DNA of 49,441 bases from a virus, in IMG/VR virus record IMGVR_UViG_3300048839_001052, positions 1 to 49,441 of that record. One strand, written 5' to 3'. Both the position numbers and the translations under genes were made by a program. Below are positions 31,213 to 39,256 of this stretch, one piece after another. The notes under the pieces are model-generated. The model ran no database searches and was not told the origin of the DNA. It was given only the letters and a program-made list of their open reading frames with translations. Within the stretch, counting starts at the first letter, position 1. The number at the start of each line of letters is the position of its first letter.

Positions 31213-33243
31213 ATGGCAACAACCTTCAGCACGGCGGTAGCGGGGAGCCTCGACGACCGAACGGAGTACGCAGACGGGTCCCAGGCAGCGGCGAGCATCA
31301 CATTCATTGATGCCCGCGACGGAGACACGGGCGGCGTTCGCTTCACCGGCGTTACCATCCCGCAGGGGGCGATGATCCACTCCGCCGTGCTGAGCGTTTA
31401 CATATCGGGGACGGACTACGATAATCCAGATGTCATCATTCGGGGCGACGACACGGATAGCGCCGCCGAGTTTGGCGGCGCTTCATTCGGCATAAGCGGC
31501 AGACCGCCAACAACCGCAACCGTCAATTGGGTCGCCGCATCAGCGACCGGCGCTGGGTACAGGTACACAGCAGACTTCGCGTCGGTCGTGCAGGAGATAG
31601 TAGATAGACCCGGGTGGTCATCCGGCAACGCTATCGCCGTGGTATTCGAGGACAATGGCGGAACCAACAACCTTCGCTTCCGGGCCTACGACTCCGGGAG
31701 TCCGCCATCGCTCATCGTATCCTACACCGACGGTGCTAACGGGAGCGCCACGGTGTCAGTCGCATCCGGCTCAGACGACGCCGGAGAGAACTCATCCGGT
31801 ACAATGTTTACGACGTCAACTAGCCTGAACGTCAACAGCACCGGAAGCACCTACGGTCTCCTACTGTTCAGGGACATCCCGATCCCGACCGGAGCCACGG
31901 TAGCAAGCGCGTTCCTGCGCTCCTACATCACATCCAACGCGTACGACAGCCCGAACATGACGATAGAGGTGCAGGACTCCGTGTCCCCCGCCGCTCCATC
32001 GTCTACAAATTACGACATCTCATCCAGGACCACCCTGACCGGATCGGTGACCTGGAATGAGGCGAACATCGGCTGCGGATATTACCTGAACTCCCCCGAC
32101 TTCTCGTCGCTAGTTCAGAGCTACATAGATCAGACCGGTTACACGCAAAACTCTAGCGACATGGCGGTAGTCCTCACCAGCGCCGGAACAGGGACCCTTC
32201 GCTGGGAGTCGGCTGACTCGTCGAACCCGCCACCGCAACTGTACATCGCCTGGACATCGGCGGGTGGGGAGACGTTCTCCATGACGGTATCCGATTTGTT
32301 CGAGACTGGGGACGCGCCGACCAGGACCGCCGTATTCTCCGGGGTCGTTGCTGACTCAGCCAGCCTAGGTGATACCGGCGACAGATCGTCGGTTATGTCC
32401 AGGTCAATCGACGACTCCCTTGGGCTCGCCGATCTGGTCAACCGGAGCGTCGTCATGCGGGTAACCTCGGTTGACGGCGTTGTCACCGGTGCCGTGGCTG
32501 CCGCCGCCATGATGTATCAGATGTCGGCAGCCGAGGTGTTGGACCTGTCCGATACGATTTCGCGGGCGCTTAGCTCCGGGATGACCTTGATTCGCGGCGT
32601 GTCCCTCGGCGAGCAGCCACCCGCACTCAGGGCGACAATGGGCGCGAGCATCGACGACGCAGTAGCCGTTATCGAGGCCCTCGCCACGGCAGCGGTTTAC
32701 AGGGTCGCCCTCAGCGAGTCATCCAACATCGGGGACGCGACGCTATCTGAACTCATGAGCGATTTGTCGATGGTAATCCAGGACGCCTGGATGCTATCGG
32801 AAGCGTCGCCAATGTCGCGCAACACCGGTGTCCTTCTAGCCGACATCCTGGGCCTCGGCGACGTGACGGTCAGTGGGGCTACAGTCTCGTCGCTCGTCTC
32901 GTCGGGGGCCCTTTTATCCGGTGCCCCCGGGGTGTCCCAGGTGTTCATCCATGCGCTTGACGACGCTCTTGGCATAGGGGATAATAGCTGGGTATCAGCG
33001 ACGTTCTCAATCAATCTGGTTGAGTCAGCGTCGGTAAGTGATGCGATGGCGCGGGTTGCGGTGTTCGCGGCTTCGGTAACCGATGGTTTCAAGTCTGGGG
33101 ACGCGCTTTACTACATCCTTCCGGGCGGAATCGTAAGGGTTGTGATAGCCGTAAACAAGCCAAGCGCCGTGGTTGTCGCCAGCAGAGCGACGCTTGTGTT
33201 CGATATAGCGATTCCGCGTTCAGATATAACCTTGAGGGAATAA
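31213..33243 (+). CDS. Fibre-like protein with two jelly-roll domains and tandem repeats (676 aa)
   Basis: Two similar N-terminal beta-sandwich domains (about residues 5-175 and 178-350) resemble DNRLRE/CBM96-like folds: both contain GVTIPQGAMIHSAVLSVYI- or DIPIPTGATVASAFLRSYI-type segments, then SSN- or DGS-rich loops. They are followed by about a dozen short repeats (about residues 355-640) with a recurring pattern Asp-x-hydrophobic-x-hydrophobic-x-Asp, such as DDSLGLADLVNR and DDALGIGDNSWV. The C-terminus is a short hydrophobic strand region. Probably a receptor-binding or adhesive appendage; the repeats could be a stalk. Confidence 0.65.
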   Translation: MATTFSTAVAGSLDDRTEYADGSQAAASITFIDARDGDTGGVRFTGVTIPQGAMIHSAVLSVYISGTDYDNPDVIIRGDDTDSAAEFGGASFGISGRPPTTATVNWVAASATGAGYRYTADFASVVQEIVDRPGWSSGNAIAVVFEDNGGTNNLRFRAYDSGSPPSLIVSYTDGANGSATVSVASGSDDAGENSSGTMFTTSTSLNVNSTGSTYGLLLFRDIPIPTGATVASAFLRSYITSNAYDSPNMTIEVQDSVSPAAPSSTNYDISSRTTLTGSVTWNEANIGCGYYLNSPDFSSLVQSYIDQTGYTQNSSDMAVVLTSAGTGTLRWESADSSNPPPQLYIAWTSAGGETFSMTVSDLFETGDAPTRTAVFSGVVADSASLGDTGDRSSVMSRSIDDSLGLADLVNRSVVMRVTSVDGVVTGAVAAAAMMYQMSAAEVLDLSDTISRALSSGMTLIRGVSLGEQPPALRATMGASIDDAVAVIEALATAAVYRVALSESSNIGDATLSELMSDLSMVIQDAWMLSEASPMSRNTGVLLADILGLGDVTVSGATVSSLVSSGALLSGAPGVSQVFIHALDDALGIGDNSWVSATFSINLVESASVSDAMARVAVFAASVTDGFKSGDALYYILPGGIVRVVIAVNKPSAVVVASRATLVFDIAIPRSDITLRE

Positions 33244-33740
33244 TGAATCAAAGAGAGAGCTTCGGTCCGCACGGCAAGTTTACCTTGGAGTGCCTTGACG
33301 CCGATGGGAACATCAAGTGGTCCAGTGAGTTCGACAACATCGTCACGGATGCCGGAATCAATTACCTTCTGGACGCCGGTCTGTCCGGTGGAACACCCAT
33401 TACCGCGTGGTATGTTGGCCTGAAGGGAACCGGCAGTGTGGCAGCCGGTGACACGCTGGCCTCGCACGCCGGGTGGTCCGAACTAACCCCCTACTCCGGG
33501 AATCGGCTTGCCTGGACAGACGGAGGCGTCAGCGCGAAGTCCGTCACCAACTCCGCCTCACCCGCCTCCTTCGCCATTACGGGGACCGCAACGGTAACCG
33601 GGGCATTCCTGGCTTCCGCCGCAACCGGAACCAGCGGCACCCTGTTCAGTGTCGGAGACTCTGCGTCCTCGAAGTCGGTCGAGGCAGATGACACCCTGAA
33701 CGTCACCTACACGATCAGCGGAGCCGACGACGGGGCCTAA
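33243..33740 (+). CDS. Tail fibre-like small protein (165 aa)
   Basis: Starts with FGPHGKFTLECLDADGNIKWSSEFDNIVTDAGINYLLDAGL in outline, a segment seen in phage proteins with a beta fold (VTDAGINYLLD and SELTPYSG). Ser/Thr/Ala-rich rest. Starts one base after the previous stop overlap (TAATG). Probably a minor tail or fibre subunit. Confidence 0.65.
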   Translation: MNQRESFGPHGKFTLECLDADGNIKWSSEFDNIVTDAGINYLLDAGLSGGTPITAWYVGLKGTGSVAAGDTLASHAGWSELTPYSGNRLAWTDGGVSAKSVTNSASPASFAITGTATVTGAFLASAATGTSGTLFSVGDSASSKSVEADDTLNVTYTISGADDGA

Positions 33741-34063
33741 TGGACATCGAACTGGTCAATGAGGGCAGTTCGGTTATTTTTGGGGTGACCTTTCTGGACG
33801 AGAACGGCGCATCCGTTGTTCCTAACGCGATTGCGTGGTCTCTGCTGACCGACGACAACACGGCGGTTGTTGAAGAGGAGCCGGTGACCCCAGCCGCATC
33901 GGTGTCCGTCGCAGTCAACGGGACATACCTCACCCTTGGCAACCAGTACGATCAGGGGTACAGAACGTTTGTTGTTGAGTCCACATACGACAGTAGCGCG
34001 GGCTCCGGGCTGCCAGTGGTGGGCAAGATGCGCTTCCGCATCGAGGACATCCTGGGAGTATAA
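33740..34063 (+). CDS. Ig-like small structural protein (107 aa)
   Basis: A single beta-sandwich-like domain: VNEGSSVIFGVTFLDENGASV, then TVVEEEPVTPAASVSVAVNGTYLTLG and a YRTFVVESTYDS strand pair. Ig-like decoration or fibre domain is plausible. Directly follows the fibre-like gene. Confidence 0.6.
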   Translation: MDIELVNEGSSVIFGVTFLDENGASVVPNAIAWSLLTDDNTAVVEEEPVTPAASVSVAVNGTYLTLGNQYDQGYRTFVVESTYDSSAGSGLPVVGKMRFRIEDILGV

Positions 34064-34068
34064 ATCTA

Positions 34069-34569
34069 ATGTCACTGGATTACTCTGGTGTTTTCAGCCG
34101 CTTAGAGAAAAGTGTTGCCGCTCACGACGACGCTATCCGCGAGATCACGGGCGAGATATACGGCAACGAGAGACACGGGGACGACCGTGGGGGGCTAATG
34201 CGCCAGAGTATACGTACACAGGTTACTGTAGACGGACTCCAGAAGAGAATGGAACGATTAGAGGAATGGACCAGTCGGACAGACACGGTTCTGCACCGCC
34301 TGGAGAGGCAATCGACGGCTATGTACCGAACATCGCAGGCACAAAGAACCAACTCGCTATCGTACGTGTTCATGTCGGCAGCCATATCGTTCTTCACGAT
34401 AATCATGGCGTCTCCGGTGTTGATCTCGAGCATCCGCACGCGCATATTCGGAGAGGCACCGCATCTCTGGTATAGCTATCTATTGGTGTTGGCGGTGGTT
34501 AGCCTGTCTGCTGCCCTAATCGCATTTGTCAGGGGGCAGCAGCAGATCATGAAGAGGGATACACAATGA
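34069..34569 (+). CDS. Membrane protein with N-terminal coiled coil (166 aa), lysis module
   Basis: Residues 1-85 are helical with charge pairs (LEKSVAAHDDAIREI, GLQKRMERLEEW in outline), a likely coiled coil. Two hydrophobic helices follow at about 98-120 and 134-156. A short basic tail ends it. It overlaps the holin-like gene by four bases. Possibly a holin partner or antiholin; a role in anchoring is also possible. Confidence 0.65.
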   Translation: MSLDYSGVFSRLEKSVAAHDDAIREITGEIYGNERHGDDRGGLMRQSIRTQVTVDGLQKRMERLEEWTSRTDTVLHRLERQSTAMYRTSQAQRTNSLSYVFMSAAISFFTIIMASPVLISSIRTRIFGEAPHLWYSYLLVLAVVSLSAALIAFVRGQQQIMKRDTQ

Positions 34570-34799
34570 CTCAGCAGAAATGGGAAGCCCTGAGCGCTTT
34601 TCTTATCGCCTTGGTCGGACTGATGGTGCCGGTACTCCTGTACTTCTTCCCGGAAGATGGAAGCATGATTGACGTGCTATCAACAGCCGTCGTTGGCTTC
34701 TTGGGAATTCTCGGCACCCTGGTCGCGGGCTGGATCACGGTCAACGTAGTCCGGGTCCGGGCCGAAGAGCGCGAGTCGATTCGTAAGTTCGACGCCTAG
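34566..34799 (+). CDS. Putative holin (77 aa)
   Basis: Two transmembrane helices (about residues 8-28 and 37-60) joined by a short acidic loop (PEDGSM), with a charged C-terminal tail (RVRAEERESIRKFDA): the usual class II holin topology. It follows another membrane gene at the end of the structural operon. Its stop shares CTAG with the convergent leftward gene at 34796. The lysin it would release is 7 kb away at 41679. Confidence 0.7.
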   Translation: MTQQKWEALSAFLIALVGLMVPVLLYFFPEDGSMIDVLSTAVVGFLGILGTLVAGWITVNVVRVRAEERESIRKFDA

Positions 34800-35176
34800 C
34801 GCGGGGGCGCAGCCCAGGACGCCATCTCGGTCTCCTGCACTGCGGACCATACAGACAGGCTCGGCGTTGGGTACGGGGCAGACATAACGTACTCGTCCCA
34901 CCCCCATCTCCGGGCCTTGGTCACCCACCCCAGGCCAGTTTCCCACAACTCCAGTTCCGCGCATCGCTGCCGGGCAGCCTTGGTGAAGAAGGATATTTCT
35001 TCCTTCTCGCTCATCACGCGCCACGCACCGGCGTTGTAAATGCGGGCCCCGTAGTCCCCCAGCGTGACATCCCCATCAAGGACGCCGGTCTCCAGTGGGT
35101 TCATCTTCTTGCCCCACAGCATGGGGCCGTACTTCGGGTCGGTGTATCCGTAGATTTCTATTCGCTTTTGTGCCAT
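34796..35176 (-). CDS. Hypothetical protein (126 aa)
   Basis: Not recognised. Soluble, Trp-rich, with KKMNPLETGVLDGDVTLGDYG near the middle and a Pro/Trp-rich end. The start overlaps the end of the MazG-like gene; the stop overlaps the holin's stop (CTAG). Last gene of a leftward island. Confidence 0.65.
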   Translation of the reverse strand: MAQKRIEIYGYTDPKYGPMLWGKKMNPLETGVLDGDVTLGDYGARIYNAGAWRVMSEKEEISFFTKAARQRCAELELWETGLGWVTKARRWGWDEYVMSAPYPTPSLSVWSAVQETEMASWAAPPR

Positions 35177-35502
35177 CCGTGCCCCTTGCTCAACTTGGTT
35201 TTCAGATGCGCCAGGGCACCCGGTAATTCCACATCGGCATACTCGCAGGCGAGGACCAGATAGAATATCAGGTCAGCCAACTCGTCCTGCATTTTGGGCT
35301 TCACCTCATCCAGGGACGCCTTGCCAAACGCGACCTTCTTCACGAGATCGCCGAACTCCCCCGCCTCCCCCGCAAGCCCGAGGGCGGCGTGGATCAGCGG
35401 GGACATGGTGTGCGGTATTGAGTCGAACGTCTTGGGGCTCATCCGGTCGAGGACGAACGTCGCCGCGCCCCTCTGCCACTCGCTAACTTCATAGTCACCC
35501 AT
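35158..35502 (-). CDS. MazG-like nucleotide pyrophosphohydrolase (114 aa)
   Basis: All-alpha NTP-PPase core: GLAGEAGEFGDLVKK gives Glu46 and Glu49 and, 25 residues on, DELADLIFYL gives Glu74 and Asp77, the EExxE...ExxD metal-binding pattern of MazG-like enzymes. They hydrolyse (d)NTPs to monophosphate and pyrophosphate, cleaning the pool or lowering alarmones. The ATG at 35502 overlaps the upstream stop (TGATG); a GTG three codons earlier is in frame. Confidence 0.85.
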   Translation of the reverse strand: MGDYEVSEWQRGAATFVLDRMSPKTFDSIPHTMSPLIHAALGLAGEAGEFGDLVKKVAFGKASLDEVKPKMQDELADLIFYLVLACEYADVELPGALAHLKTKLSKGHGWHKSE

Positions 35503-35786
35503 CACTCCCACTCCTCTGCGCCGGGCCAGTATGCCTCGCGCCTATAGCGGTCTCCATCGTACTCGAGGACAACCGCCCTGCTGATAAATACTCCTTTTTT
35601 GGACCCCTCTTCCCTGCTGATCGGCCTCAAGTCGTTGCGCCGGACCGTGTTGACCGAGATGACGGTGACATCACCGACGATCTCTATCTCCACATCATCC
35701 GACTGGCTGTCGAGAGTCCACTTCTCGATGGATAAAATCTGGCCCGGTACTGGTTCGTCGTAGAAGAATATTGTGTCGCTTGTCAT
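35502..35786 (-). CDS. Hypothetical protein (94 aa), first gene of the second leftward island
   Basis: Not recognised. Beta-rich small protein (VEIEIVGDVTVISVNTV, VFISRAVVLEYDG). The start is uncertain: ATG at 35786 is used; a GTG at 35804 extends it by six residues and lies just after a weak TATATC, which would make it leaderless. Neither has a good ribosome-binding site. Confidence 0.65.
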   Translation of the reverse strand: MTSDTIFFYDEPVPGQILSIEKWTLDSQSDDVEIEIVGDVTVISVNTVRRNDLRPISREEGSKKGVFISRAVVLEYDGDRYRREAYWPGAEEWE

Positions 35787-35811
35787 CTTGGTGGAGATTA
35801 ACACGACATGA

Positions 35812-35856
35812 TATAATCGGTCCAGTTATTGCCCCCGCGCCTAATGAGCCTATAAT
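35812..35856 (+). promoter_or_regulatory. Two TATAAT boxes before the primase operon
   Basis: TGATATAAT at 35809-35817 is an extended -10. A second TATAAT at 35851-35856 with TTGCCC 16 bp upstream lies only 6 nt before the primase ATG (35863), giving a leaderless mRNA from the nearer one. Confidence 0.6.
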
Positions 35857-35862
35857 CTGCCC

Positions 35863-36777
35863 ATGACCTCAGAGCTACCAGCCGATCTAATTCAATTCAG
35901 CGGTAACGGCAACATACAGCGAGCAGGAAGGTACGAGTGGTCGAGTTCCTGCCCCTACTGCGGCGGCGAGGATCGCTTCAGGATGTTCGCCAAGAGCGAG
36001 AGGGGTAACGCGAGGTACTGGTGCAGAGTGTGCGGCAGGAGGGGGTTCGCCGACGAAGGGGGTGTCGAGGATATAGCAGAGGCGAGGGCGAGACGGATGG
36101 AGTGGGAAGCGCGACGGGCGGCGGAGAGGCAGGAGAAGATCGAGAAGCTACAGAAGGATGCCTACTGGCGGGGATGGCACGACGCCATGACAGCCACGGG
36201 GCGGGAACTGTGGTCCAGCCGTGGGCTGCCCGGGGACGCGCAGGACTGGCTAGAGTTGGGTTACACAGACAGCCCGCCTGCTGGTGGCTCCCCCGCCCTG
36301 ACCATCCCCTACCACAGCGATAGCTGGGATGTGGTCAACCTGCAATGGAGACTCATCCAACCAGACGAGACCGGCAAGTACCGCAACACCCCGGGTTTGC
36401 CACTGGGAGCCTACCTGACAGACCCTAAGCCAAGCAGCAAGAACATGCTCGTCGTAGAGGGTGCAATCAAGAGCGCCGTAGTTTGGTGGCGTCTATCAGT
36501 CGTCGCCGGTCTGGACTACTACGTGGTGGGAATCCCCTCATCGACGCCATCGGCAGAGGTTATGGAGCACGTGTCGGGCATGGACTACGACAGGGTTTAC
36601 GTCATGACCGATCCCGACACCTACCACGGGAGCAGCCCACCGGCTAAGCGCGTTGGGGGGTGGTTCGACGAGCCACTTTACGTTAGACTACCTGCCAAGC
36701 CAGACGACCTGCTGAACGAGGGCTGGTCGGCGCGGGACCTGGACGCATTTATCAGGCAGGCGACATACAATGTCTAG
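35863..36777 (+). CDS. DNA primase (zinc finger plus TOPRIM-like, 304 aa)
   Basis: Zinc-binding domain at the N-terminus with CPYC (Cys30, Cys33) and CRVC (Cys54, Cys57), then a charged helical linker (residues 65-100) and a TOPRIM-like core: VVEGAIKSAVV (Glu199) and MTDPDTYHG (Asp250, Asp252), the metal-binding residues for nucleotide transfer. It makes RNA primers for replication together with the DnaB-like helicase at 39881. The start follows a -10 box by 6 nt; no Shine-Dalgarno sequence. Confidence 0.85.
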   Translation: MTSELPADLIQFSGNGNIQRAGRYEWSSSCPYCGGEDRFRMFAKSERGNARYWCRVCGRRGFADEGGVEDIAEARARRMEWEARRAAERQEKIEKLQKDAYWRGWHDAMTATGRELWSSRGLPGDAQDWLELGYTDSPPAGGSPALTIPYHSDSWDVVNLQWRLIQPDETGKYRNTPGLPLGAYLTDPKPSSKNMLVVEGAIKSAVVWWRLSVVAGLDYYVVGIPSSTPSAEVMEHVSGMDYDRVYVMTDPDTYHGSSPPAKRVGGWFDEPLYVRLPAKPDDLLNEGWSARDLDAFIRQATYNV

Positions 36778-37438
36778 ACTAGAACCGGAGTTAGCCCAAC
36801 TCATTTACGTGCAGGACTACATGGCCCGCCTGCTGGTCTCCACCAAGCGCCGCGCTCGCCACATGTCCAACCTGGGCTACGAGGATGGCGCTGTCATGTT
36901 GGAGTCATTTGCAGCCCGCGTGGGAGAGACAAAGGACGTCTACACCAAGAATCTCCGCCTAGCCATAAAGGAACACCCCATGCAGGTGGCGGCAGCGCCC
37001 GTGACGGGGTTAAACGGCATCAGGTTATTCCGGGTGCTGTACTACGTTGACTGGGAGAAAGCCCCTACTCCGGCATCACTTTGGCGCTATTTGGGCATGG
37101 GGGTCACGGATGGCAGGAGCGACTTCATTCGCTCCATGGCCTATCATGACATACACTGGAGCAAGAGTGCCGGGCGTGCCATGAGCGCCATGCGTCGATT
37201 CATCTGTGGCAGGTCCTCTCCCTACCGCCCTGTGTACGAGGCGCGGCGGGTCTACGAGGAGAAAGAGAAGTTCCACAACGCACGCTACTCTGCGTTGAGG
37301 GCCGGGAGATACACCACGAAAATGTACCTGAAGCATTTGTGGGTTGCCTCTCGTTATGTGTACCAACTGCCCTCTGCCGGGGTTCACGAGCTTGACCGCT
37401 CGCCCGGACCAGAGGAATTTGGATGGGTCCTGGGGTAG
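36770..37438 (+). CDS. IS110 transposase C-terminal-like protein (222 aa)
   Basis: From about residue 70 the sequence resembles the C-terminal (Transposase_20) half of IS110-family transposases: a VTGLNGIRLFRVLYYVDW segment in the place of GIGxxtA, LWRYLGMGVTDG for the LAAYLGL region, HWSKSAGRAMSAMRRF, then SPYRPVYEARRVYEEK and a helical end with HLWVASRYVYQL. The RuvC-like catalytic DEDD domain is missing; the N-terminal 70 residues are a helical basic segment. So it is probably a DNA/RNA-binding protein, not an active transposase, in the replication operon. It overlaps the primase gene by 8 nt. Confidence 0.5.
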   Translation: MSRLEPELAQLIYVQDYMARLLVSTKRRARHMSNLGYEDGAVMLESFAARVGETKDVYTKNLRLAIKEHPMQVAAAPVTGLNGIRLFRVLYYVDWEKAPTPASLWRYLGMGVTDGRSDFIRSMAYHDIHWSKSAGRAMSAMRRFICGRSSPYRPVYEARRVYEEKEKFHNARYSALRAGRYTTKMYLKHLWVASRYVYQLPSAGVHELDRSPGPEEFGWVLG

Positions 37439-37441
37439 AAT
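37436..37441 (+). promoter_or_regulatory. TAGAAT -10 box before the leader ORF
   Basis: TAGAAT spans the stop of the previous gene and lies 6 nt before the ATG at 37448. No convincing -35 is seen. Confidence 0.4.
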
Positions 37442-37447
37442 TTAATC

Positions 37448-37528
37448 ATGGGGGCATGGCGCGGAATAGCTACCCTACTTATAGAAGTAACCCAAAGCGC
37501 AACCCCCACCTTATTCTATAAGAGGTGA
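37448..37528 (+). CDS. Possible 26-aa leader peptide before a membrane-protein gene
   Basis: ATG at 37448, 26 codons (MGAWRGIATL... ending LFYKR), stop at 37526-37528, which overlaps the ribosome-binding site (AAGAGGTGAG) of the gene at 37532. It has a -10 box 6 nt upstream and a small inverted repeat (CTTAT-TCT-ATAAG) near the end. A regulatory or coupling peptide is likely, but coding is not proven. Confidence 0.4.
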   Translation: MGAWRGIATLLIEVTQSATPTLFYKR

Positions 37529-37531
37529 GAA

Positions 37532-38212
37532 ATGACGAGAGAGCCGATGGTAGTTGATTTTCGAGGTGCGGTCAGCAAGGCGGTGCTGATCCTGATTTAC
37601 ATTGGGTCGGCGACGATCAGTGGGTTCTGGTTCTGGAGAGAGCTACCGGGCCTGCTGATGGACCCGGCCCGATTCCCGACGCTCGCCCCAGCCATGAGCG
37701 CCCTGTTTGGTGTCGCCATCATGGAGTTGGCGGTCATCGCCTGGAACTACAAGGTCAAGCGAGACACGGGCGTTGAGGGGGCGCAGCGATGGGTGGCGTG
37801 GTTCGGTCTGATCGCCGCCATCTCCATGAGTGGGCTGACAACCTTTGCGGCAGTCATGTCCTTCATCGGCAGCGGCAGCGATTTGGTTGGCGGCTACGTG
37901 GTTGAGTTCGCCACGCAAAACGGCATGGCATACTACACATTCCTTCAAATTCTTTTGGTGGCGCTGTTCAGCTTCGTGTTCGATCCCGATACCGTCGCCC
38001 AGCCGGAGCGCCCTCGCAAGGCGACCAAACCGGGCAGCGTTACGACGATCTCCTCGCCGCAGCGCAGTCAGGCCAGTGTCCCCCGAACCACGCAGGCCCC
38101 GGACTTCCAGGCCATCCTGGGCGTAACGGGAGCAGAGGCTGGTTCTCGCCCTACGCAGGCCCCGGTCTCCCAGAGACCAGCGGGCGGCGAGAGTCGGAGC
38201 CAGTCGGCCTAG
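37532..38212 (+). CDS. Four-pass membrane protein (226 aa)
   Basis: Hydrophobic helices at about residues 14-33, 50-70, 87-110 and 128-148, then a Pro/Ser/Gln-rich polar tail of about 75 residues, likely cytoplasmic and disordered. Start with AAGAGGTGAG directly upstream. Not recognised as a transporter family. In the replication operon it might anchor the replisome to the membrane; that is speculation. Confidence 0.7.
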   Translation: MTREPMVVDFRGAVSKAVLILIYIGSATISGFWFWRELPGLLMDPARFPTLAPAMSALFGVAIMELAVIAWNYKVKRDTGVEGAQRWVAWFGLIAAISMSGLTTFAAVMSFIGSGSDLVGGYVVEFATQNGMAYYTFLQILLVALFSFVFDPDTVAQPERPRKATKPGSVTTISSPQRSQASVPRTTQAPDFQAILGVTGAEAGSRPTQAPVSQRPAGGESRSQSA

Positions 38213-38223
38213 CGACGGAAGAT

Positions 38224-38682
38224 ATGGTCTACATAGTCCGGCATGGTGTGGACGAATTCTTTAAGGTCGGTCACACCAGCCGGAGTATATCCAGCAGAAT
38301 AGCCGAGCTTCAAGCCGGGACGCCGCACGAGATAACGTTATGCGCCCGGCTTGACGGCGATAAAGACATAGAGACTGCCATACACGCCAGCCTAGCCGAG
38401 TACCACATCAGAGGGGAGTGGTTCGAGGTGCCGGAGAGTGAGCTTATCGGCGTCCTGAGAGATGTAACAGACAAGCTAGATCGAGGCGATTCGTTACGTC
38501 TTACCTCTGGATTTGGGGTGAAAGAGCGTAACGGGAGGGCGGCTGGCGGCAAGAAAGCGAGTTACGGAAAGTCGTGTCCGGTATGCGGAAACCTTCTGAC
38601 CATCAGGCAGAGCTATTGCTCGTCGGTGTGCAGGCAGAGGGCCTACCGGCAAAGGAAACAGAGCAAGGAAAATGAAAAGTAA
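38224..38682 (+). CDS. T5orf172/GIY-YIG-type protein with C-terminal zinc finger (152 aa)
   Basis: N-terminal 90 residues fit the T5orf172 family of GIY-YIG nucleases: MVYIVRHG (Y-I pair), FFKVGHTSRSISSRIAELQ and IHASLAEYHIRGEWFEV with a Glu/His pattern. The C-terminus has CPVC ... C...C (near residues 117-138), a zinc finger, and a basic tail. Such proteins are often DNA-cleaving or DNA-binding enzymes of phage. Confidence 0.75.
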   Translation: MVYIVRHGVDEFFKVGHTSRSISSRIAELQAGTPHEITLCARLDGDKDIETAIHASLAEYHIRGEWFEVPESELIGVLRDVTDKLDRGDSLRLTSGFGVKERNGRAAGGKKASYGKSCPVCGNLLTIRQSYCSSVCRQRAYRQRKQSKENEK

Positions 38683-38830
38683 ACAAATCGCGGGAATCCT
38701 GATTGGTCTGGTGGCTACCGGGGTCGGTATAGTGATCAATGGCCCGGTCGGGTGGTTCGTCATCATCGCCGGTATCGGAGTCGGGGCAATGCTCGCGGCG
38801 CAAGGGGATGCCGACATCAACCTAAGCTGA
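38672..38830 (+). CDS. Small two-pass membrane protein (52 aa)
   Basis: ATG at 38672 overlaps the end of the previous gene; 52 codons with hydrophobic helices at about residues 6-22 and 27-44, then a short polar tail. The stop (TGATG) overlaps the start of the next gene. AAGGAAAA upstream is a fair ribosome-binding site. Role unknown. Confidence 0.65.
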   Translation: MKSKQIAGILIGLVATGVGIVINGPVGWFVIIAGIGVGAMLAAQGDADINLS

Positions 38831-39171
38831 TGGCATACAAGCAAAGCGAAGCAGAAGAAGCGGTCCTGGAATTCATTCTGGCGCACGGCTACCCTGAGCC
38901 CGAGAGACAGGCGATGCTGGTCCCCGGCAGGAGATTCCAGACCGACTTCTACTGGTCATCGCACGCGACTGGCCTGGAGGTGGAGGGCGGGGTGTACGTG
39001 GGCGGCAGGCATGTCAATCCCAGTGGATTCGAGGGGGACATCAGGAAGTACAATGCCATCGCCGCCCAGGGCATCCGCCTGTTCAGGGTGATGCCCCAGC
39101 ACACGAAGCCCCGCAAGGGGGACGATGAGCCTTACCTGCTGTCTGTTCTGAGAATGATATTTGGGCCATAG
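38830..39171 (+). CDS. PD-(D/E)XK-type nuclease (113 aa)
   Basis: Small restriction-like fold: FQTDFYWSS (Asp39) and LEVEGGVYVGGRH (Glu50, Glu52), then GFEGDIRKYNAIAAQGIRLFRV, the usual order of a Vsr/DUF559-like nuclease. The Lys of PD-(D/E)XK is replaced by Gly, so the metal site may use Glu50 and Glu52 only. Likely role: Holliday junction or recombination cutting. Start by stop-start overlap (TGATG); the frame is open earlier. Confidence 0.7.
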   Translation: MAYKQSEAEEAVLEFILAHGYPEPERQAMLVPGRRFQTDFYWSSHATGLEVEGGVYVGGRHVNPSGFEGDIRKYNAIAAQGIRLFRVMPQHTKPRKGDDEPYLLSVLRMIFGP

Positions 39172-39175
39172 AAAA

Positions 39176-39208
39176 CGAAAACCCCGCGTTTGTGGGCGGG
39201 GCTTTCGC
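39176..39208. terminator. Bidirectional terminator between convergent genes
   Basis: CCCCGC (39182-39187) pairs with GCGGGG (39196-39201), with outer GAAA/TTTC extension. Rightward it is followed by CTTTCGCTT; leftward by TTTTCGTTTTC, a better T tract. It lies between the nuclease gene (ends 39171) and the leftward gene ending at 39257. Confidence 0.75.
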
Positions 39209-39256
39209 TTGAAGGGAGACCTCATGTCGCTGCGTTAAGGCATGGGTATTCTAGCA

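Noticed and set aside
30519-31358. Leftward frame with HRWVHRWVHGR repeats
   Set aside because: It is the reverse strand of the DPPV tandem repeat in the tailspike gene.
36770-37438. Intact IS110 insertion sequence
   Set aside because: No catalytic N-terminal domain, no flanking element ends and the gene is overlapped by the primase gene, so it is not a mobile element.
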